A program made the translations under genes and the position numbers. Below are positions 46,111 through 55,340 of a DNA stretch of 64,000 nt, one piece after another. The DNA is from a bacterium BRH_c32 (GTDB lineage Bacteria; Bacteroidota; Ignavibacteria; Ignavibacteriales; Melioribacteraceae): NCBI GenBank assembly GCA_001516025.1, contig LOEU01000026.1, forward strand, positions 62,001-126,000, read 5' to 3'. The notes below the pieces were generated by a model. That model had not been told where the DNA came from, did not search any database, and saw nothing but the letters and a program-made list of their open reading frames with translations. The stretch's first letter is position 1; each line of letters starts with the position of its first letter.

Positions 46111-47052
46111 ATGAAAAAATTATTAGTATTATTTATTTTTACGATATTTACATTAACCGGTTGTTCAGGATTTCTTTATACCGATAAACCGGCACTTGAA
46201 TTTCAAGATTTTGATTATGGTTATGCAACCAAGACTGCGTTAAGCAATCCATCGATCGCTTATGTAGATGCAGGGCAAGGAAGTAAGACTATAATGCTGG
46301 TTCATGGATTAGCAAGTAATGCGGGTTTCTGGAGATATGCCATTGCAGAATTATCAAAAGAGTATAGAGTAATTGCGGTTGATCTTCCCGGTTATGGCAA
46401 ATCACAAAAGGAACCTTATCCTTATACAATTTCTTTTTACGCCGAACAGATTAAAAGACTTGCCGATGAATTGAAGTTGGATAAATTTGTTCTAGCGGGT
46501 CATTCAATGGGTGGACAGATTTCTATAATGTTTTCATTGAAATATCCGGAGAGACTGGAGAAATTAGTTCTTGTATCTCCTGCTGGAGTGGAAGAATTTG
46601 AAAAAGGAGAAGGGGATTGGTTAAGAAGTGTAATGACAAAAGCCGGAGTTAAGGGCACCACAGAAGATGCTGCTCGTAAAAATCTTGCAATGAATTTTTA
46701 TTCATGGAATGATAAATGGGAATGGATGGTAGAAGAGCGGGTAAGAATGGCTAAGGCAAAAGATTTCGATGCTTTTAGTTATGCGGTTGTTCGCTCGGTT
46801 AATGCAATGCTTGATGAACCCACATTTGATAAGATAAAAAATATCTCCGTCCCTACAATTATTATATATGGAAAATATGATGGCTTAATTCCCAATCCCT
46901 ATCTTAATCCGGGATTTACAGCCGATGTATTCAAATGGGGTGAAAAGCAGAATCCATTAATTCAGCTTCACGAAATCGATGAAGCGGGTCATACATTACA
47001 AATCGAAAAACCAATTGAATTCAGTAATGCAGTAAAGGAATTTGTTAAATAG
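46111..47052 (+). CDS. alpha/beta hydrolase lipoprotein
   Basis: A 313-residue alpha/beta hydrolase with lipoprotein signal (lipobox LTGC, Cys about 18). It shows VHGLASNAGFW, DLPGYGKS, the nucleophile elbow GHSMGGQ and a late His in EAGHTLQIEK. It likely cleaves an ester in the periplasm or at the outer membrane. It follows the barrel by 9 bases. A cytoplasmic paralogue starts 2 bases later and shares HGL, DLPGYGKS, GHSMGG and the LLDEP/MLDEP stretch. Confidence 0.9.
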   Translation: MKKLLVLFIFTIFTLTGCSGFLYTDKPALEFQDFDYGYATKTALSNPSIAYVDAGQGSKTIMLVHGLASNAGFWRYAIAELSKEYRVIAVDLPGYGKSQKEPYPYTISFYAEQIKRLADELKLDKFVLAGHSMGGQISIMFSLKYPERLEKLVLVSPAGVEEFEKGEGDWLRSVMTKAGVKGTTEDAARKNLAMNFYSWNDKWEWMVEERVRMAKAKDFDAFSYAVVRSVNAMLDEPTFDKIKNISVPTIIIYGKYDGLIPNPYLNPGFTADVFKWGEKQNPLIQLHEIDEAGHTLQIEKPIEFSNAVKEFVK

Positions 47053-47054
47053 AG

Positions 47055-47924
47055 ATGCAATTTCCACAATTTAAATATGATTTTGATTATTCCATTATTG
47101 ATATTGGTGAGCATATTAAAATTGCATATCGTGATGAAGGGAAGGGAGAGAATACTCTTCTCTTCATTCACGGTTTATCAAGTTACATACCGGCATGGAA
47201 TAAAATCATTCCCGAATTAAGCAAAAAATTCAGATGTGTTGCAATTGATCTACCCGGTTATGGTAAATCATCTCAAGGTATATTTTCGGGTAGCGTAAAT
47301 TATTACAATAATGTCATCTATCGATTCATAAAAAAAATGAAATTGGAAAATGTTACTCTAGTGGGGCATTCTATGGGGGGACATTTAGCGATTGCACTAG
47401 CTTTGGCATATCACGAAGTCATTAAAAATAATATTTTAATAGCTCCCGCAGGATTAGAATCTTTTTCTGAAAAAGAAAAAGAATGGATCCTAGAAAATTC
47501 AAATCCTAATTTTTATTACTCCGCAGGTGATGAACAGATAATCAATGCATTCAAATCAAATTTCTTCAAAATGCCCGATGACGTTTGGGAGATGATAAAT
47601 GACAGAATAGATATGAGGGGATACCCAAATTTCATGGATTACTGCCATATTATTTCAAATTCATTAAAGGGTTTGTTGGATGAACCGGTATATGAATCAC
47701 TAACTAAAATTAAACAACCTACTTTAATCTTTTTCGGAAGAAACGATAAATGGATACCGAACAAATATCTTCATAAGGAATTAACCACGGAAGATATTGC
47801 AAACATTGGCAGAAATTTGATCCCGAAATCGAAAGTCGTGATGATAGATAATTGCGGACATTTTATTCCTTTCGAATCCCCCGAAGTATTAATAACTGAA
47901 ATAACAAATTTCCTATCTGCTTAG
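47055..47924 (+). CDS. alpha/beta hydrolase, cytoplasmic paralogue
   Basis: A 289-residue alpha/beta hydrolase without signal peptide. It has FIHGLSSYIPAWNKIIPELS, DLPGYGKSS, GHSMGGHLA with the serine nucleophile, and DNCGHFIPFESPE with the catalytic His. It is clearly a tandem duplicate of the lipoprotein hydrolase two bases upstream. Cytoplasmic location suggests a second hydrolysis step after uptake, or on a CoA ester. It is the last gene of the operon; 75 bases separate it from zwf. Confidence 0.88.
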   Translation: MQFPQFKYDFDYSIIDIGEHIKIAYRDEGKGENTLLFIHGLSSYIPAWNKIIPELSKKFRCVAIDLPGYGKSSQGIFSGSVNYYNNVIYRFIKKMKLENVTLVGHSMGGHLAIALALAYHEVIKNNILIAPAGLESFSEKEKEWILENSNPNFYYSAGDEQIINAFKSNFFKMPDDVWEMINDRIDMRGYPNFMDYCHIISNSLKGLLDEPVYESLTKIKQPTLIFFGRNDKWIPNKYLHKELTTEDIANIGRNLIPKSKVVMIDNCGHFIPFESPEVLITEITNFLSA

Positions 47925-47999
47925 AATTTCTTTTCAAATGTGGAATTATTCGATATAATCTCTTATTATAGCAAATAATTTTAAGAAGATATTATTATA

Positions 48000-49514
48000 A
48001 TGGATAAAAACGAACATATTTATGCGATATTTGGAGCTTCGGGCGATCTAACAAAAAGAAAATTAGTCCCTGCAATCTATTCTTTATTTATACAAAAGCT
48101 TCTCCCCACAAAATTTACTCTTCTCGGGCTCTCCAGATCTAATTATAGCGATGAGCAATTCAGAGACAAAATGAGATCAGCTATTTCAGAGTTCGATGAA
48201 TCAGAAGATACCTCTAGGATAGATGAATTTATTAATCATATTTACTATTTGCCTTTTGATTCTGAAAAAAGTGAGGATTACGGAATCCTAAAAGAAAAAT
48301 TAAAAAAGCTAAGAGATGGAAGGGAAATTAATGGGAATACAGTTTTTTATCTCTCCACACCGCCAGAATTATACAGCATTATTCCGAAGTATCTTGCCAA
48401 AGTTAATTTAAATGATCAATCAGACGGCTGGAAAAGAATTATAATCGAAAAACCATTCGGCACAGATTTGGAATCTGCAATAAAACTAAAGAATGAGCTT
48501 TTAGAGGATTGGCAGGAAGAACAAATTTACCGGATTGATCATTACCTAGGTAAAGAAACTGTTCAGAACCTTTTAGTTACTCGCTTTTCAAACGGAATAT
48601 TTGAACCGTTATGGAACCGTAATTATATTCATCATATTGAAGTTACATCGTCAGAGAGCATCGGAGTGGAAAAAAGGGGCGGATATTACGATTCATCCGG
48701 CGCTCTGAAAGATATGGTTCAGAACCATTTATTACATATTGTTGGAATGGTCGCGATGGAGCCGCCTTCATCTTTAGATGCAGATTCGATAAGAAATGAA
48801 GTACTAAAAGTTTTCCAATCACTTCGTCCCATAAATAAAGAAAACGTAAAAAATTGCACTATACGAGGACAGTATCTTGCTTCCACGATTAAAGGAGAGC
48901 ATGTTTTAGGCTACCGCGAAGAAGAGGGAGTGGATAAAAATTCTGATACCGAGACTTATGCGGCAATAAAATTTTATATTGATAATTGGCGTTGGGGTGG
49001 AGTTCCATTTTATATCCGCACAGGGAAAAGATTACCAACACGCGTTACCGAGGTTGTAATTCATTTTAAACCTACCCCGCATTTTTTATTCGCAAAAGAT
49101 GCTACTGCCAATGAATGTAATCTATTGGTAATCAGGATTCAACCTGATGAAGGAATTTTAATGAAGATTGGAATGAAGACCCCCGGTAACGGATATGAAG
49201 TCCAAAACGTAAATATGGATTTCCATTATTCTGATTTAAATGGAGTAAGAATTCCTTCTGCTTATGAAAGATTAATAGGTGATACAATAAAAGGGGATTC
49301 CACTTTGTTTGCGCGTTCAGAAGAAGTATTAGAAGCGTGGGAATTCCTTCAACCGGTTATTGATTCATGGAAAGAAGAGGAAACTCCTCTATTTGGATAT
49401 CCCGCGGGAACTTGGGGTCCTGAGCATGCTGATGACCTAATTGAAGAGAATAATTTAACTTGGAGATACCCTTGCAAAAATCTTTCTAATGACGGAATCT
49501 ATTGTGAGCTATAA
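48000..49514 (+). CDS. zwf: glucose-6-phosphate 1-dehydrogenase
   Basis: A 504-residue enzyme. The nucleotide motif is IFGASGDLTKRKLVPAIYSL, the substrate motif is RIDHYLGKETVQNLL with the catalytic His region, and FYIRTGKRLP follows. It oxidises glucose 6-phosphate to 6-phosphogluconolactone, making NADPH in the oxidative pentose phosphate pathway. pgl begins on the base after its stop. The gene for 6-phosphogluconate dehydrogenase is not in the window. Confidence 0.97.
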   Translation: MDKNEHIYAIFGASGDLTKRKLVPAIYSLFIQKLLPTKFTLLGLSRSNYSDEQFRDKMRSAISEFDESEDTSRIDEFINHIYYLPFDSEKSEDYGILKEKLKKLRDGREINGNTVFYLSTPPELYSIIPKYLAKVNLNDQSDGWKRIIIEKPFGTDLESAIKLKNELLEDWQEEQIYRIDHYLGKETVQNLLVTRFSNGIFEPLWNRNYIHHIEVTSSESIGVEKRGGYYDSSGALKDMVQNHLLHIVGMVAMEPPSSLDADSIRNEVLKVFQSLRPINKENVKNCTIRGQYLASTIKGEHVLGYREEEGVDKNSDTETYAAIKFYIDNWRWGGVPFYIRTGKRLPTRVTEVVIHFKPTPHFLFAKDATANECNLLVIRIQPDEGILMKIGMKTPGNGYEVQNVNMDFHYSDLNGVRIPSAYERLIGDTIKGDSTLFARSEEVLEAWEFLQPVIDSWKEEETPLFGYPAGTWGPEHADDLIEENNLTWRYPCKNLSNDGIYCEL

Positions 49515-50249
49515 ATGAATAAAATCATAAAAATTTTTAATTCTCGTAATTTATTGTCGGATTTCTTTGCAAAAGAAATATTGAAAAATTCAGAATTAAT
49601 TGATGAAGGGGATTTTTTAACGATTGCGTTTTCAGGGGGTTCCACTCCTAAAAAGGTATTTGAATTTATCTCTGAAAATTATAAAGATAAAATTCCTTGG
49701 GAAAGGATAAAGATATTTTGGAGCGATGAAAGATGTGTCCCGCCTGATGATAATGAGAGCAATTACAAAATGGCTTATGATGCACTAATAAAAAATATCT
49801 CTATACCCGAAGAAAATATTTTTAGAATTTACGGCGAAATCGATCCTTCTGAAGAAGAGGTTCGATATAAATATGTGTTAAAGGGAAATATTCCTTTAAT
49901 TAATAAAATTCCATCATTCGATATAATGATGTTAGGTCTTGGAGATGATGGGCATACAGCTTCAATATTCCCAAACAATATTTCATTATTTAATTCAGAC
50001 AAAATATGTATTAATACTAAACACCCTGAATCCGGACAAGATAGAATTACATTTACCGGGAAAGTGATTAATAACAGTAAAAATGTTTATTTTTTTGTTA
50101 CCGGTAAAGGGAAGTCAAAAATAGTTAATGAAATTCTTAATGTAGATAATCCAAACAAAATTTGTCCTGCTTCTTTAGTAGAACCTTCTGACGGGAATTT
50201 ATATTGGTTATTGGATAAAGGTGCGGCAACAGGGCTTAAAAATATCTGA
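49515..50249 (+). CDS. pgl: 6-phosphogluconolactonase
   Basis: A 244-residue lactonase of the NagB/DevB fold. Motifs: IAFSGGSTPKKVFEFI, WSDERCVPPDDNESNYKMAY and MLGLGDDGHTASIFP. It hydrolyses the lactone made by Zwf, with which it is joined end to start. The last 29 bases overlap the start of a small HTH frame. Confidence 0.95.
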   Translation: MNKIIKIFNSRNLLSDFFAKEILKNSELIDEGDFLTIAFSGGSTPKKVFEFISENYKDKIPWERIKIFWSDERCVPPDDNESNYKMAYDALIKNISIPEENIFRIYGEIDPSEEEVRYKYVLKGNIPLINKIPSFDIMMLGLGDDGHTASIFPNNISLFNSDKICINTKHPESGQDRITFTGKVINNSKNVYFFVTGKGKSKIVNEILNVDNPNKICPASLVEPSDGNLYWLLDKGAATGLKNI

Positions 50250-50427
50250 TAGTGAATTTGAAGTTTTACGAATGATTGGACAAGGTGAGAAGCTTACCTC
50301 AATAGCAGATAAACTAAACCTAAGTGTTAATACGATTGCTTCCTTTAAATCCCGAATTCAGGAGAAATTAAATCTAAATTCAACTGCATCGCTTATAAAA
50401 TTTAAATTAAATAATAAGCTCATTTAG
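50221..50427 (+). CDS. stand-alone LuxR-type HTH domain (small gene or remnant)
   Basis: A 68-residue frame from GTG 50221, overlapping pgl in another frame. Residues 9-62 match the GerE/LuxR helix-turn-helix: SDSEFEVLRMIGQGEKLTSI, ADKLNLSVNTIASFKSRIQE, KLNLNSTASLIKF. No receiver domain precedes it; the frame is stopped inside pgl. It may be a short GerE-like regulator translated by coupling with pgl, or the surviving end of a response regulator. The ribosome site is weak (AAAG). Confidence 0.55.
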   Translation: MRQQGLKISDSEFEVLRMIGQGEKLTSIADKLNLSVNTIASFKSRIQEKLNLNSTASLIKFKLNNKLI

Positions 50428-50550
50428 ACGAAAATTTGTAGCAGTTTCCACCTCATGAATATGCCATAAATTGTTGCGATCTTAATCTCAATTCATTTGC
50501 AGAAAAATTTTCCTCCTTGTTTTACTTTTGTAACAGAACAAATAAGTAAA

Positions 50551-50584
50551 ATACCTATTGAAGGAGAATACCTATTGTTGGAGA
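50551..50584 (+). repeat. 17-bp tandem duplication containing a ribosome site
   Basis: ATACCTATTGAAGGAGA (50551-50567) is directly followed by ATACCTATTGTTGGAGA (50568-50584), two mismatches apart, and then by ATACA and the ATG of the next small gene. Each copy contains a GGAG. Confidence 0.85.
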
Positions 50585-50589
50585 ATACA

Positions 50590-50745
50590 ATGACAATACA
50601 AGATAAACCATATTTGCAAATATTTACATTCCTATTGGTTATAATCAGTGTAGTTCTTCTTGTAGGCTGTTCGGAAAATGATACTCTAATAGAAGTAAAC
50701 GCAAATAGAAATTTAAAATCAGCAGTTAAAACCACCCAATCCTAA
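50590..50745 (+). CDS. 51-residue lipoprotein
   Basis: Starts at ATG 50590 with GGAG at 50580-50583. The product has a hydrophobic signal (residues 10-26) and lipobox LLVGC, then about 24 polar residues (SENDTLIEVNANRNLK). A 31-residue upstream extension in frame reads through the tandem repeat and is unlikely. It is unrecognised; it may be a small outer-membrane lipopeptide or the stub of a larger lipoprotein. A terminator follows at 50804. Confidence 0.55.
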   Translation: MTIQDKPYLQIFTFLLVIISVVLLVGCSENDTLIEVNANRNLKSAVKTTQS

Positions 50746-50803
50746 CTCGATGCAGCCACAGATATCATCATCCTCACAAACTTGCAGTAAAAACTCATTC
50801 GAT

Positions 50804-50841
50804 AAGGGGCTGATTCATTTAATTACCAGCCTCTTTCTTTT
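50804..50841 (+). terminator. terminator after small lipoprotein
   Basis: AAGGGGCTG (50804-50812) pairs with CAGCCTCTT (50827-50835) with one G-U pair, followed by TCTTTT. Confidence 0.75.
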
Positions 50842-50930
50842 ATTGCATTTCCCTTTACATATAATTACTTTTAATAAAGGCAAAGATATTTTATAAGGTG
50901 GATTGTTCTCGATGTGAACAAGAGGAAAGA

Positions 50931-53870
50931 ATGAAACAGAGAAGCGATTCAGAAGCACAGAGCGATACTGGTACAAATAACAAAACTAATAAGAAAAATA
51001 ATTCTTTCTTTGCTGTTGGCATTGGTGCATCTGCCGGCGGATTAGATGCATTAGAAAAATTATTCGGTAATCTTAGTCCTTTTACCGGAATGGCTTTTGT
51101 TGTAGTCACTCATCTTGACCCAAATCATATCAGCATCATGCCCGGATTAATTCAGAAATATACTGAAATGAAATTATTTCAAGCAGAATCCGGTATGGAA
51201 ATAAAGCCGAATCATATATATGTTGCTCCTGCTAACCATGAGATAGGGATTTCAAATGGAATATTTGAGCTTACTACTCCAATTGAATTGCATGGTTTCA
51301 GATTACCGATCGATTATTTTTTCAAATCACTTGCAAAAGATTTCGGGGATAACGCAATTGGAATTATTCTTTCCGGTATGGCTTCAGATGGAACTCAAGG
51401 AATTAAAGCAATTAAAAGTGATTTAGGAATGGTAATTGCCCAAGATATTAATTCTGCCAAATATGATGGAATGCCTTCGAGTGCAATTAAAACCGGTTTA
51501 GTAGATTATATATTATCCCCGGAAGAGATGCCAGCTCAATTAATAAAGTATGCAGATAATAAAAAAGATGGTATTTTTCTTGAACAAATCCCCGAGGAAA
51601 TGTTTTCTGATTATTTAAAAAAAGCATATTCAATTTTGCTTTCGCATACCGGACATGATTTTTCTCATTATAAAGTGAATACTATTCAAAGAAGTTTAGA
51701 AAGAAGAATGGCCCTTACTCAATTACGGAATATTCACGACTATATTGATCTGCTAAAAAAGGAACCAAGAGAAATTGAAAATTTATTTAGTGAGCTTCTT
51801 ATAGGGGTTACTAATTTTTTCAGAGATAAAGAATCTTTTGATACTCTTAAATTAGCAATACATGAATTAATTTTAAATAAGGAGAATAACGGCAATCTAC
51901 GTATTTGGATACCGGCTTGCTCGACCGGTGAAGAAGCTTATTCTATTGCTATTATTATAAATGAATGTTTATCTGAAACAAAAAAAAATCTCAATGTTCA
52001 AATTTTTGCAACCGATATTGATTTCAATGCGATTGAGAAAGCAAGGAAAGGTACTTTTATTGGGATTGGTTCTGATCTGTCAAATGAAAGATTAGAGAGG
52101 TATTTCAGAATTGCCGGGAATATATTTCAAATAAAAAAAGAAATTAGAGAGATGATTGTCTTTGCTCCGCAAAGCATTATTAAAGATGCCCCATTTACAA
52201 ATTTGGATCTTATATCGTGTCGTAATTTATTAATTTATTTTGATAACGTATTGCAGAGGAAAGTTATTCCACTGTTTCATTACAGTTTAGTAAACAATGG
52301 AATTCTTTTCCTCGGCTCCTCTGAAACTATCAGCGGTTTTACAGATTTATTTATATTAGTCGATAAAAAATGGAAAATATATAAAAAAAGAGATTCTGTT
52401 TTTTCTTCGCGACCTTATATAGAATTTCCTATTTCACTTTCATTCAGAAAAATTACGGAATCTGTTATGAAAAAAATTGAAGTAAATAATATTACAGAAT
52501 TATCTGAAAGAATAATTTTGCAAAATTATATAGTGGACTGCGTAATTATTAAAGATAACGGAGATATTGTTTATACTTATGGTAGAACAGGTAAGTATCT
52601 TGAACTCTCCAATGGCGAAGCAAAAATGAATATTTTCGATATGGCTCGTCAGGACTTAAAACAGGAATTGGTATATCTTTTAAGGAAAGTAGCTTCTTCT
52701 AAGAAATCGGTTCAAGAAAAAGGAGTTAAGTTAAAAATAAATGGTGCAAATAGATTAATCAATATTGGCGTTAAAAAGATTTTACCGCCACTTAATGAGG
52801 TTGGAGATTTCCTAGTAACTTTTGAGGAAGTTTTTGTACCCAAAGTAAACTTGATAGATAATAAAGCTGATTTTGACAAAAAAACCGAAAAAGTAATAAA
52901 GGAACTTGAACGGGAATTAAAATCAGTAAAAGCTAATCTTAGAATTGTAATAGAAGATTTGGAAGCCTCTAATGAAGAACTAAAATCTGCAAATGAGGAG
53001 ATGCAATCCACGAATGAAGAGATGCAATCGACTAATGAGGAACTAGAAACCTCAAAAGAAGAATTGCAATCATTAAACGAAGAATTGATCACAGTAAATA
53101 CAGAGCTTCAAAATAAGAATGAAGAGCTATCCACAATTAATGATGATATGAAAAATCTTCTCGATAGCATTAAAATACCAACAATATTCTTGGATAATAA
53201 TCTCAATATAAAGAGGTTTACCTCATACGCAACAAAGGTTATTCATCTCATACCTTCCGATTTAGGAAGACCAATTAATCATATAACTACTAATCTTAAA
53301 TACGATAATCTACTTTCTGATGTTACTGATGTATTAAATACCTTAGTTTATAAAGAGATTGAACTTCAAACTAAAGATGGCATTTGGTATCAGATGAGGA
53401 TTTTGCCATATCGGACTACTAATAACCTAATCGATGGAGTAGTTTTAACTTTTACAGAAATTAATAAATTAAAATCTGCAAACGAAGAAATAAAGATTTT
53501 AAATAATAAATTAGGAATTGCGATAGATTATTCCGATAATATAATAGATACTCTCAGGGAGTCCTTTCTTATCCTTGATGATAATTTAAAAGTGGTCTCT
53601 GCTAATCGCTCATTTTATAAATTATTTAATTTTATTAAAGAAGAGACAGAGGGGAGATATATATACGAACTTGATAATAATAATTGGGATAAGAAGGAAT
53701 TGAGGGATTTGCTCGAAGAGATAATACCCAAGAGCAATTACTTTGAAGATTTTGAATTAGAATATGATCTCCCATTAAAGGGGAGTAAAAAATTATTGCT
53801 TAATGCTCGTCAGATATTGCGTGGTGATGAAGGAACTAAATTGATACTATTGGCTATACAGCAGAAATGA
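50931..53870 (+). CDS. CheB-CheR-PAS fusion signalling protein
   Basis: A 979-residue cytoplasmic protein. Residues 25-210 are a CheB methylesterase domain with triad Ser34 (GASAGG), His61 (THLDPNH) and Asp153 (ASDGTQG), without a receiver domain. Residues 230-480 are a CheR methyltransferase with the SAM motif WIPACSTGEEAYS and SCRNLLIYF. Residues 645-743 are a coiled coil of NEE(L/M) heptads (ANEEMQSTNEEMQSTNEELE). Two PAS domains follow (about 744-845 and 867-979). Relatives usually continue into a histidine kinase; here the kinase is a separate gene 39 bases downstream. The start at ATG 50931 has AGAGGAAAG ahead. Confidence 0.92.
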   Translation: MKQRSDSEAQSDTGTNNKTNKKNNSFFAVGIGASAGGLDALEKLFGNLSPFTGMAFVVVTHLDPNHISIMPGLIQKYTEMKLFQAESGMEIKPNHIYVAPANHEIGISNGIFELTTPIELHGFRLPIDYFFKSLAKDFGDNAIGIILSGMASDGTQGIKAIKSDLGMVIAQDINSAKYDGMPSSAIKTGLVDYILSPEEMPAQLIKYADNKKDGIFLEQIPEEMFSDYLKKAYSILLSHTGHDFSHYKVNTIQRSLERRMALTQLRNIHDYIDLLKKEPREIENLFSELLIGVTNFFRDKESFDTLKLAIHELILNKENNGNLRIWIPACSTGEEAYSIAIIINECLSETKKNLNVQIFATDIDFNAIEKARKGTFIGIGSDLSNERLERYFRIAGNIFQIKKEIREMIVFAPQSIIKDAPFTNLDLISCRNLLIYFDNVLQRKVIPLFHYSLVNNGILFLGSSETISGFTDLFILVDKKWKIYKKRDSVFSSRPYIEFPISLSFRKITESVMKKIEVNNITELSERIILQNYIVDCVIIKDNGDIVYTYGRTGKYLELSNGEAKMNIFDMARQDLKQELVYLLRKVASSKKSVQEKGVKLKINGANRLINIGVKKILPPLNEVGDFLVTFEEVFVPKVNLIDNKADFDKKTEKVIKELERELKSVKANLRIVIEDLEASNEELKSANEEMQSTNEEMQSTNEELETSKEELQSLNEELITVNTELQNKNEELSTINDDMKNLLDSIKIPTIFLDNNLNIKRFTSYATKVIHLIPSDLGRPINHITTNLKYDNLLSDVTDVLNTLVYKEIELQTKDGIWYQMRILPYRTTNNLIDGVVLTFTEINKLKSANEEIKILNNKLGIAIDYSDNIIDTLRESFLILDDNLKVVSANRSFYKLFNFIKEETEGRYIYELDNNNWDKKELRDLLEEIIPKSNYFEDFELEYDLPLKGSKKLLLNARQILRGDEGTKLILLAIQQK

Positions 53871-53909
53871 AATAAATTATTTTTGAAGCGTACTATTAGG
53901 GAGGCACTA

Positions 53910-55148
53910 ATGACGAAGAAAATTAATTCGCAAGGTAAGGAATATCTTGTAAATGATAAAACTGAAGAAACTCAGAAAGTAATTCAATTATTACAAATAC
54001 ATCAAATTGAATTAGAACACCAGAATGAAGAATTGAGACTAGCTCAGCATGAATTAGAAATATCTCGCAACCGCTATATTACGCTTTTCGATTTCTCTCC
54101 AATACCATATTTCACCTTAGATAAAAATTTCATAATTCAAGAAGTTAATATTAATGGATGTAAGATATTCGATATTGTTAAAAATCGTTTAATAAATAGG
54201 AATTTTTCTTTGTTCATACCTCAAAAGGAGAGAGTTGAATTTGGAAAATTCATTAAGTCTCTTTTTGAGTCGCATGAGAAGCAGACTTGCGAAATAAAAC
54301 TTATTAATAGGAATAAGAAAATTTTTGATGTAATTATCGAAGGGATAGCGTTAGAAAATAGTATTGATGATATTCAAACATGCCAAATAGCAATAATTGA
54401 TTTTACTCACCAGAAAGAATTTGAAATTTCATTAATGAATTCTGAAAAGAAATTAAAGGAGAGTAATGATTCAAAAGATCGCTTTTTCTCTATACTTGCT
54501 CATGATCTTAGGAGTCCCTTCCAATCCCTTCTTAGCTCAACTGATTTTCTTGCCAAAGAAAATAAATCTCTTAATTCAGATGAGATTTCAGAGTTGTGCA
54601 ATGGATTAAATAATAACTTAAAGAATGTTTATGAACTATTAAATAACCTTCTCCGTTGGACTATGATTCAAAGAAATAGAATGGTTTTCAATCCAATCAT
54701 TCTTTCTGTTAATGAAGTTATTGAAAGTAATCTTGAAGTAATAAGAGTATCGGCAGAAAACAAACAAATTACCATTATCAATAAAGTTAGTGAAGAGGTT
54801 AAAGTAAAAAGTGATATTGATATGTTTCGGTTGGTAATATATAATCTAATTACTAATTCTGTAAAGTTCTCACCAATTGGAGGGGAGATAATAATTACCG
54901 CTTCCGAAAAAGAAGATTATATTAAAGTATCAATTGCAGATAACGGTGTTGGCATTGACGAAAAATATCTGGATAAGCTTTTTGTTATTACTTCTCCATA
55001 TTCCACTCCGGGAACTCAAGGTGAAAAAGGTACCGGCTTGGGTTTACCTCTTTGTAAAGAATTTATAGAAAAAAATGGTGGCAGGATTTGGGTTAAGAGT
55101 AAAGAGGGGCAGGGTTCAAAGTTTTCATTCACTCTACCAAAGGAATAG
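53910..55148 (+). CDS. PAS-domain sensor histidine kinase, partner of CheB-CheR
   Basis: A 412-residue kinase with no membrane segment. Residues 25-55 are a coiled coil (HQIELEHQNEELRLAQHELE), residues 55-165 a PAS domain, and residues 185-250 a HisKA domain with His198 in SILAHDLRSPFQ. The rest is a HATPase with NSVKFSP, ADNGVGID and GEKGTGLGLPLCKEF. The ATG at 53910 has GGGAGG ahead. It probably completes the module usually fused to CheB-CheR. No receiver-bearing response regulator adjoins it. Confidence 0.92.
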   Translation: MTKKINSQGKEYLVNDKTEETQKVIQLLQIHQIELEHQNEELRLAQHELEISRNRYITLFDFSPIPYFTLDKNFIIQEVNINGCKIFDIVKNRLINRNFSLFIPQKERVEFGKFIKSLFESHEKQTCEIKLINRNKKIFDVIIEGIALENSIDDIQTCQIAIIDFTHQKEFEISLMNSEKKLKESNDSKDRFFSILAHDLRSPFQSLLSSTDFLAKENKSLNSDEISELCNGLNNNLKNVYELLNNLLRWTMIQRNRMVFNPIILSVNEVIESNLEVIRVSAENKQITIINKVSEEVKVKSDIDMFRLVIYNLITNSVKFSPIGGEIIITASEKEDYIKVSIADNGVGIDEKYLDKLFVITSPYSTPGTQGEKGTGLGLPLCKEFIEKNGGRIWVKSKEGQGSKFSFTLPKE

Positions 55149-55340
55149 GTTAATAATTTGAGGAGTTTTCAATCTTTTACAGGTATTATTTAGTTAAAAT
55201 AGGGTTATTAATCTCCCATTCTATGATATTATTCAATTTTCAGTTAAATTGTATTACTGAATTTTATTTATTAATAACTTATTAGAAAATTCGAGTAAAA
55301 ATAAAAATTAAAATAGCCTGAGTTTGGGCTAGGAGAAAAG

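Noticed and set aside
52712-53092. 126-codon open frame antisense to the coiled coil of the CheB-CheR protein
   Set aside because: Produced by the repetitive NEE heptads on the sense strand; the product is serine-rich low complexity without start signals.
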